Shown: positions 7,736 to 11,629 of the stretch, piece by piece
Layout of the letters: every line of letters begins with the position of its first letter
Position numbering within the stretch: position 1 is the stretch's first letter
From: DATLFP01 sp035540955
GTDB taxonomy: Bacteria > Actinomycetota > Acidimicrobiia > Acidimicrobiales > CADCSY01
Direction of reading: 5' to 3'
Assembly (NCBI GenBank): GCA_035540955.1
Contig: DATLFP010000234.1
Location: 1-11,629, forward strand
DNA length: 11,629 nt
Position numbers and translations under genes: made by a program
Notes under the pieces: model-generated
Told to the model about the DNA's origin: nothing
What the model saw: only the letters and a program-made list of their open reading frames with translations
Databases searched by the model: none

Positions 7736-8895
7736 GATCCCATCCCCACGCCCTGCGCCCGCTGGAGCGCCTTGCCCTCGGTCTGCAACGCCGGTGCCAC
7801 CATCACCTCGGCCTTCTGGAACTCCTTGAGCGTCTCGTAGCCGGTCGTGGCCATCGACGTGCGGAGGGCACCGAACAGGTTCAGGCGGCCGTCGTTCGTG
7901 TGGGCCGGTCCGATGAGGATCTCCTCGAGCGTGCCCCGGGTGCCGGTCTCGACCCGGGCGCCGCGGGGCAGCGTCGGGTGGAAGGTGGCCATGCCCCAGT
8001 GGAAGCCCCGGCCCGGGGCCTCGGCCGCCGCCGCCAGCGGCGAGCCGAGCATCACGGCGTCGGCCCCGCAGGCGATGGCCTTGGCCACGTCGCCACCGGT
8101 GCTCATGCCGCCGTCGGCGATCACGTGGCAGTACACGCCGGTCTCGTCGAGGTGGCGCATGCGGGCGCCCTTCGCATCGGCGATGGCGGTCGCTTGCGGC
8201 ACGCCGATGCCGAGCACCCCGCGGGTCGTGCACGCGTTCCCCGGACCGACGCCGACGAGCACCCCGGCGGCGCCGGTGCGCATCAGGTGCAGCGCCGCCT
8301 GGTACGAGGCGCAGCCCCCCACGATGACCGGGATCGGCAGCTCCCGCACGAAGCGCTTCAGGTTGAGCGGCTCGGCGGTCTTCGAGACGTGCTCGGCGGA
8401 CACCACCGTCCCCTGGATCACGAGGAGGTCGAGCTCCGCCTCGAGGATCGCCTTGGCCAGCTGCTCGGTCCGCTGCGGGGTCACCGAGGCCGACGAGGTG
8501 ACGCCGCTCTCCTTGATCTGGCGGATGCGGTGGGCGACCAGCTCCGGCTTGACCGGCTCGCGGTAGATCTCCTGCATGCGCAGGGTGGCCTTGTCGGCCG
8601 GCAGGTCGGCGATCTCCTCGAACAGCGGCTCGGGGTCGTCGTAGCGGGTCCAGAGCCCCTCGAGGTTGAGCACGCCGACCCCGCCGAGGCGACCGATCTC
8701 GATGGCGGTGGCCGGGCTGACGACGCCGTCCATGGCCGCCGCCAGGAGGGGCAGCTCGAAGCGGAAGGCGTCGATCTCCCAGCTGATGTCGACATCTTCG
8801 GGGTCCCGGGTCCGCCGGCTCGGGACGATGGCGATGTCGTCGAACCCGTAGGCGCGTCGACCGGACTTGCCGATCCCGATCTCGACCTCAGCCAC
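7732..8895 (-). CDS. guaB3: GuaB3 family IMP dehydrogenase-related protein
   Basis: This is a second IMPDH-like TIM barrel of 387 residues without CBS domains, the hallmark of the GuaB3 family common in actinobacteria. It retains the substrate loop GVGPGNACTTRGVLGIGVPQ (215-234) with Cys222, the residue equivalent to the catalytic Cys of IMPDH, and the phosphate-binding DGG (261-263). It lacks the RGMGSMGAM flap of true GuaB. Instead it has FHWGMATFHPTLPRGARV (298-315). The role of GuaB3 is less settled than that of GuaB. I recall a cyanobacterial member being reported to have IMPDH activity, but mycobacterial GuaB3 is usually treated as not the main enzyme. The GTG start at 8895 is supported by GGAGG eight bases upstream. 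The gene leads the tightly overlapping gua cluster, so its expression sets that of guaB and guaA. Confidence 0.95.
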   Translation of the reverse strand: MAEVEIGIGKSGRRAYGFDDIAIVPSRRTRDPEDVDISWEIDAFRFELPLLAAAMDGVVSPATAIEIGRLGGVGVLNLEGLWTRYDDPEPLFEEIADLPADKATLRMQEIYREPVKPELVAHRIRQIKESGVTSSASVTPQRTEQLAKAILEAELDLLVIQGTVVSAEHVSKTAEPLNLKRFVRELPIPVIVGGCASYQAALHLMRTGAAGVLVGVGPGNACTTRGVLGIGVPQATAIADAKGARMRHLDETGVYCHVIADGGMSTGGDVAKAIACGADAVMLGSPLAAAAEAPGRGFHWGMATFHPTLPRGARVETGTRGTLEEILIGPAHTNDGRLNLFGALRTSMATTGYETLKEFQKAEVMVAPALQTEGKALQRAQGVGMGS

Positions 8896-8903
8896 CCTGG
8901 TTG

Positions 8904-8908
8904 CCTCC
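8904..8908 (-). promoter_or_regulatory. Shine-Dalgarno site of guaB3
   Basis: The minus strand reads GGAGG, followed by eight bases and then GTG at 8895. It decides the GTG start of guaB3. It is also the only strong ribosome binding site at the head of the gua cluster, because guaB and guaA start inside the preceding stop codons. Confidence 0.8.
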
Positions 8909-8928
8909 GTGCCCCGTCAAGTGCACGA

Positions 8929-8961
8929 CTCTACCGGCGGCGGCGTGGGCGGCCGGTAGAG
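8929..8961 (-). terminator. Perfect 10-bp stem-loop between the 134-aa gene and guaB3; possible U-less terminator or leader hairpin
   Basis: CTCTACCGGC (8929-8938) and GCCGGTAGAG (8952-8961) are exact reverse complements around a 13-base loop. The hairpin lies 27 bases past the stop of the 134-residue gene and 33 bases ahead of the guaB3 start. No run of T follows on either strand, so it is not a classical intrinsic terminator. In GC-rich actinobacteria, U-poor hairpins can terminate, or it may sit in the guaB3 leader. The inverted repeat is seen directly; its role is inference. Confidence 0.45.
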
Positions 8962-8988
8962 GCCGGGCGGGGGCGCCTCGGCGGCGCG

Positions 8989-9393
8989 CTACCTCGCGGC
9001 GCGGTCCTTCAGGGCCTTCAGGATCTGGCGGGCCATGGTCGCGTTCATCTCGTAGACGATCGACCGGCTGGCGTCTTCCACTCGCTTCAGCACGCTCCCG
9101 CCGGTCATCTCCTCGATGGAGTCGAGCGCGCTGATGACGGCGTCCTTGGTCTGCTCGGTCGCCTTGTAGCCCATGCCCGTGAGGGCCTTGACGACCTCGT
9201 TGCTGGCCACCCGCTCGGGGGCGGCGGCGGCGATGATCTGCAGCGCGTCCTTCGTGAGCTCCGCGCCCCGCTCCACCGCCTCCGCGGGGGTGAGCTTGGT
9301 GACCTCTTCGCCGTGCTCGACGGACTGGAGCCACCGCCTGACCTTCTGGACGATCTCCCCGTGTGACTCGCCCTCGAAGGTCAGGCTCGGCAT
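8989..9393 (-). CDS. Hypothetical protein, 134 aa, possible winged-helix fold
   Basis: I do not recognise this gene. The product is a soluble 134-residue protein with no signal peptide and no membrane segment. It opens with a short segment (LTFEGESHGEIVQKVRRWL, 4-22) that suggests a strand followed by a helix. The rest looks mostly helical: about 37-60 (ending DALQIIAAAAPER), then SNEVVKALTGMGY, then a long helix TEQTKDAVISALDSIEEM. A possible hairpin follows (GGSVLKRVEDASRSIVYEM). The order of three helices then a strand pair, with a conserved-looking Tyr, would fit a winged helix-turn-helix DNA-binding domain, but this is inferred from pattern alone. The ATG at 9393 has AGGAG 12 bases upstream and a closer GGAG at 2 bases. 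It begins 25 bases after the 19-residue micropeptide gene and probably shares its transcript. Confidence 0.75.
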   Translation of the reverse strand: MPSLTFEGESHGEIVQKVRRWLQSVEHGEEVTKLTPAEAVERGAELTKDALQIIAAAAPERVASNEVVKALTGMGYKATEQTKDAVISALDSIEEMTGGSVLKRVEDASRSIVYEMNATMARQILKALKDRAAR

Positions 9394-9418
9394 GCTCCGA
9401 CGGTACTCCTGGGGCCTC

Positions 9419-9478
9419 CTAGAAGATCAGGATGAGGAGGATGATGATCAGGATGAGGGTGCCCAGTCCGATGTACAC
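9419..9478 (-). CDS. Single-pass membrane micropeptide, 19 aa
   Basis: A very short frame starts at GTG 9478 and stops at TAG (9421-9419). It encodes MYIGLGTLILIIILLILIF, essentially one hydrophobic helix with no charged residue. Support comes from AAGGAG placed five bases before the GTG. The coding also looks non-random: thirteen of the nineteen residues are Ile or Leu in a region that otherwise codes for Ala, Arg, Val and Gly. Similar tiny Leu/Ile-rich peptides occur in actinobacterial genomes but I cannot name a family. It should insert in the inner membrane. It lies between the alpha/beta hydrolase and the 134-residue gene, 25 bases ahead of the latter, and may be a leader or partner for it. 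The function is unknown. Confidence 0.6.
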   Translation of the reverse strand: MYIGLGTLILIIILLILIF

Positions 9479-9483
9479 GGGTG

Positions 9484-9489
9484 CTCCTT
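9484..9489 (-). promoter_or_regulatory. Shine-Dalgarno site of the 19-aa micropeptide
   Basis: The minus strand reads AAGGAG, followed by CACCC and then GTG at 9478. The match to the anti-Shine-Dalgarno core and the five-base spacing are the main reason for calling such a short gene. Its 5' end is two bases from an inverted repeat. Confidence 0.6.
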
Positions 9490-9491
9490 CG

Positions 9492-9527
9492 GTGCGGGGA
9501 TCTTGACTGGAGAAGCGTTCCCCGCAC
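9492..9527 (-). other. Perfect 9-bp inverted repeat just upstream of the micropeptide ribosome binding site
   Basis: GTGCGGGGA (9492-9500) and TCCCCGCAC (9519-9527) are exact reverse complements around an 18-base loop. In minus-strand RNA the stem closes two bases before AAGGAG, and it starts 24 bases after the alpha/beta hydrolase stop. No T-run follows. It could end the hydrolase transcript, be an operator for a dimeric repressor, or form a leader hairpin controlling access to the ribosome binding site. The repeat is seen; the role is inferred. Confidence 0.5.
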
Positions 9528-9551
9528 GCCGATCGCTGACACCCCGGGCAC

Positions 9552-10454
9552 CTACGACAGCCACGCGTCGATCGCCGAGACGAGCACGTCGGCGGCCTCC
9601 CACTGCACGAAGTGGCCGCAATCGCGCAGGAGGAAGGGCCCGACGCGGCGCTCGAACACCGTGGCCGCCATCCGGTCGAACTCGGGGTAGATGACGTGGT
9701 CGGACGGGCCGAACAGGATCATGGTCGGCGTCTCGTCGTTGCGGGTCATGAGAGGCGGCTCGCTGCGCTTGCTCTCGTCGAACACGCTCTCGTAGCCCCC
9801 GAAGGACGCGCGCAGCTTGGCGGCATCGGCGAACGGCTCGGTGTGGAAGGCGACCTCGTCCGCGGTGAACGCTCCCGGATGAGCCCAGAAGCGTGAGGTG
9901 TAGAAGGTCGCGATGTACCGGCGGCGGGCCTCGGGGGTGGCGAGGTCGGCGGCGAGGCCGTCGGGGTCGGTGCCCTGGCGGATGAAGTAGTCGGCCGCCT
10001 CCATGGGCGGACGGGTCCGCATGCCCGCCATCCGCTCCGCGTCGAAGGGCAACGGCGAGTTGAACAGCACCATGCGCTCGCCGAAGCCGGGGAACCGCAG
10101 CGCCAGGTCCTGGATCACCGGCCCGCCCAGGTCGCCCCCCACGAGCACGACCCGCTCGTGACCGAGCTCCGCGCACAGGGCGTGCAGGTCGCGGCTGTGG
10201 GTCGGCACGTCGTGGATGCCGTCCGGCGACACCGCCGAGTCGCCGAAGCCCCGCAGGTCGGGGCAGATCACCTCGTAGCCGGCCTCGGCCAGCGGCGGGA
10301 GCATCCGCCACCAGATCCGGCGGGTCTCGGGCCAGCCGTGCACGAGCAGCAAAGGTGGTGCCGCGCCGCTCGGCCCCCTCCCGCCGGGGTTCAGGTGGGT
10401 GAAGACCTGCTCGATGCCCCGCACCGACGTGCGGGCCGTGGGGAAGGTGCTCAT
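9552..10454 (-). CDS. Alpha/beta-hydrolase fold protein with Asp nucleophile (epoxide hydrolase / dehalogenase-like)
   Basis: This is a cytoplasmic hydrolase of 300 residues. The oxyanion motif HGWPE lies at 39-43. The nucleophile elbow is VGGDLGG with Asp108, the catalytic acid is probably Asp252 in FGPSDH, and the His is His281 in CGHFVQWE. An Asp rather than Ser nucleophile is characteristic of the epoxide hydrolases and of haloalkane or haloacetate dehalogenases, which form an ester intermediate opened by water. The cap domain (about 132-235) carries several Tyr and Trp residues that could include the two ring-opening tyrosines of epoxide hydrolases. I lean toward epoxide hydrolase, but the substrate is open. 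The ATG at 10454 is preferred over an in-frame GTG at 10505, because the latter would overlap the divergent gene and adds 17 residues with no family character. GGTGG lies four bases before the ATG. Confidence 0.88.
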   Translation of the reverse strand: MSTFPTARTSVRGIEQVFTHLNPGGRGPSGAAPPLLLVHGWPETRRIWWRMLPPLAEAGYEVICPDLRGFGDSAVSPDGIHDVPTHSRDLHALCAELGHERVVLVGGDLGGPVIQDLALRFPGFGERMVLFNSPLPFDAERMAGMRTRPPMEAADYFIRQGTDPDGLAADLATPEARRRYIATFYTSRFWAHPGAFTADEVAFHTEPFADAAKLRASFGGYESVFDESKRSEPPLMTRNDETPTMILFGPSDHVIYPEFDRMAATVFERRVGPFLLRDCGHFVQWEAADVLVSAIDAWLS

Positions 10455-10486
10455 GTCCACCACCGGGACCGTACGCTGCCGGCCGC
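10455..10486. promoter_or_regulatory. 32-base divergent intergenic region with weak back-to-back -10-like hexamers
   Basis: The two genes diverge across only 32 bases. TACGCT on the plus strand (10472-10477) ends nine bases before the DUF554 ATG. TACGGT on the minus strand (10473-10468) ends 13 bases before the hydrolase ATG. They overlap by two bases. Both fit the loose TANNNT pattern, and the plus-strand spacing would suit a leaderless or nearly leaderless mRNA. No convincing -35 element is present, so this is a weak call. Confidence 0.25.
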
Positions 10487-11191
10487 ATGCGTGGTCTCGG
10501 GACACTGGTGAACGTGGCCACCGTGCTCGCCGGGACGGCCGTCGGCCTCGTCGCCGGACGCCGCGTCCCCGACCGGATGCGCGAGACCGTCCTGTCCGGC
10601 ATCGGGCTGCTGACCATCGGCGTCGGCATCGCCTCGTTCCTCGCGACCGAGAACGCGGTGTTCCCCGTCGTGTCCATCGTGATCGGCGGTGTCATCGGGG
10701 AGTCGCTCCGGCTCGACGACCGCCTCGAGCGAGCCGGGGAGCGCCTCCGCCTCCTCGCCGAGCGGGGGCGCACCGACCTCGGGCACTCGCGGTTCGTCGA
10801 GGGCTTCGTCACCGCCACCCTCACCTTCTGCGTCGGCGCGCTGACCATCGTCGGCTCGCTCCAGGACGGCATCAGCGGCGACGCGCAGCTGCTCATCGTG
10901 AAGGCCGCCCTCGACGGGATCGTGGCCGTCGTCTACACCGCGGTGTTCGGCATCGGCGTGGCGTTCAGCGCCGTGTCCATCCTCGTGCTGCAGGGCCTGG
11001 TCACCGGGCTCGGCATCATCGTGGGCGACAACCTCCTCGACGACCGCATGGTCGCCGAGATGGAAGCGACCGGCGGCCCGATGATCGTCGGCATCGGTCT
11101 GCTCCTCCTCAACATCAAGCGGATCCGCCTGGCGTCGCTGCTGCCCGGGCTCGCCGTCGCCCCCGTCCTCGTGGCGATCTTCGCGACCTGA
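10487..11191 (+). CDS. DUF554 family integral membrane protein (YqgA/YdfK-like)
   Basis: This inner-membrane protein of 234 residues has about six or seven hydrophobic segments. It matches the DUF554 family by its start (GTLVNVATVLAGTAVG), the central GSLQDGISGD (123-132), KAALDG (139-144), the GxGVxxS-like GIGVAFSAVS (155-164) and the Gln-Gly of VLQG (167-170). The biochemical function of the family is not established, although transport is often supposed. No clear Shine-Dalgarno precedes the ATG at 10487, so the mRNA may be leaderless. It is the only plus-strand gene here. Its TGA directly abuts the stop of the Nudix gene on the other strand, leaving no room for a terminator between them. 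Confidence 0.92.
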   Translation: MRGLGTLVNVATVLAGTAVGLVAGRRVPDRMRETVLSGIGLLTIGVGIASFLATENAVFPVVSIVIGGVIGESLRLDDRLERAGERLRLLAERGRTDLGHSRFVEGFVTATLTFCVGALTIVGSLQDGISGDAQLLIVKAALDGIVAVVYTAVFGIGVAFSAVSILVLQGLVTGLGIIVGDNLLDDRMVAEMEATGGPMIVGIGLLLLNIKRIRLASLLPGLAVAPVLVAIFAT

Positions 11192-11629
11192 TCAGCCGGG
11201 GTGCTCGACGCCGAGGGTGAGCGCGAGCAGGTTCACGAGCATGCGCGCCGTCGCGCCCCAGATGGTGTCGCCGTGCAGCTCGAAGAAGTGGATCGGCCGC
11301 TCGGCCGCCAGCGCCGCCGGCTCGTCGGCGTTCGGGCCGCCGGGCAGGCCCTCGGGCCACTGCCACAGCTCGGTCCGGAACACGTCGTCGCGCACGAGCT
11401 CGTCGAGCGCCACCATCAGCACCGCGTCCACCTCCGCGGGGTTGGGGACGAGGCGGACGGGCCGGTACGGCAGCACACCGACGTAGGGCACGATCGAGCT
11501 GTTGCTCGACACCGTCGCCAGATGGTCGAGCTCGCCGACGATCTCGACGACGTCGGTGTCGAGCGCGATCTCCTCGCGAGCCTCCCGCAGGGCGGCGTCC
11601 ATCAGGGTCTCCTCGGGATCCTGGCGCCC
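11192..11629 (-). CDS. Nudix hydrolase, CoA-pyrophosphatase-like (NUDT7/8 type), N-terminus outside the window
   Basis: A frame open from the window edge to TGA at 11194-11192 gives 145 C-terminal residues. It begins within the Nudix box: the visible pattern is G-x5-E-x7-REAREEI, with the metal-binding REAREE intact. The continuation (GELDHLATVSSNSSIVPYVGVL, then a segment around EVDAVLMVALDEL) and the late HGDTIWGATARMLVNLL resemble the CoA/ADP-ribose-type group (YeaB, NUDT7, NUDT8), which cleaves pyrophosphate in CoA or related nucleotides. The CoA-specific signature lies upstream of the visible part, so substrate choice is inferred. An ATG at 11602 falls inside the Nudix box and is not the true start. 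The gene ends tail-to-tail with the DUF554 gene. Confidence 0.9.
   Translation of the reverse strand, partial: GRQDPEETLMDAALREAREEIALDTDVVEIVGELDHLATVSSNSSIVPYVGVLPYRPVRLVPNPAEVDAVLMVALDELVRDDVFRTELWQWPEGLPGGPNADEPAALAAERPIHFFELHGDTIWGATARMLVNLLALTLGVEHPG

Noticed and set aside
7736..8233. Extended start of the guaB frame back to 8233
   Set aside because: The extra residues overlap guaB3 in another frame and have no IMPDH sequence. The ATG at 7735 matches the known N-terminus.
8911..8935. TTGACG and TAGAGT on the minus strand as a promoter for guaB3
   Set aside because: TTGACG is too close to the GTG to serve as -35, and TAGAGT has no -35 at the right distance and overlaps the hairpin stem.
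9448..10896. A 482-codon minus-strand frame spanning the hydrolase and DUF554 genes
   Set aside because: It is a different frame from the hydrolase, is antisense to DUF554, and has Arg/Pro/Ser-rich composition without motifs.

Overview
The window is a very GC-rich bacterial chromosome segment. The gene content (adjacent guaB3 and guaB, an actinobacterial-style PcrA/UvrD helicase, frequent GTG starts and ATGA stop/start overlaps) points to an actinobacterium, possibly of the class Acidimicrobiia. The genus cannot be told from the sequence. Nearly all the DNA is coding. The largest gap between genes is under 100 bases. Eight of the nine annotated genes and pseudo-independent units that can be supported with homology or start signals lie on the minus strand, with one more on the plus strand.

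Reading along the minus strand from high to low coordinates: a Nudix hydrolase (partial, 11629-11192); an alpha/beta hydrolase with an aspartate nucleophile (10454-9552); a 19-residue, almost purely hydrophobic membrane micropeptide with a strong ribosome binding site (9478-9419); an unrecognised 134-residue protein with a possible winged-helix fold (9393-8989); the GMP branch of purine synthesis as guaB3-guaB-guaA (8895-4716), joined by 4-base ATGA overlaps; a 14-helix DHA2-type MFS exporter (4676-3117); and an ATP-dependent DNA helicase, PcrA/UvrD (3084 to beyond base 1). The only plus-strand gene is a DUF554 membrane protein (10487-11191). It is divergent from the alpha/beta hydrolase and ends back-to-back with the Nudix gene.

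The most notable element is a 349-residue intein inside the helicase (2325-1279). It interrupts motif III exactly between the Gln and Ser of GDGDQ/SIYRFRGA. Its splicing blocks are readable, but it has no recognisable LAGLIDADG motifs. Its central insert instead resembles a degenerate GIY-YIG nuclease core, and its penultimate residue is Arg rather than His. Because of the intein, an annotation without splicing would call the helicase about 350 residues too long.

Two perfect inverted repeats sit in the short gaps. One (8929-8961) lies between the 134-residue gene and guaB3. The other (9492-9527) lies two bases ahead of the micropeptide's ribosome binding site. GuaB oxidises IMP to XMP and GuaA aminates XMP to GMP, so the central operon is a self-contained IMP-to-GMP module with a second IMPDH-like protein at its head. 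The other genes show no clear functional link to it beyond co-orientation. I found no tRNA, rRNA, CRISPR array, insertion sequence or prophage gene.
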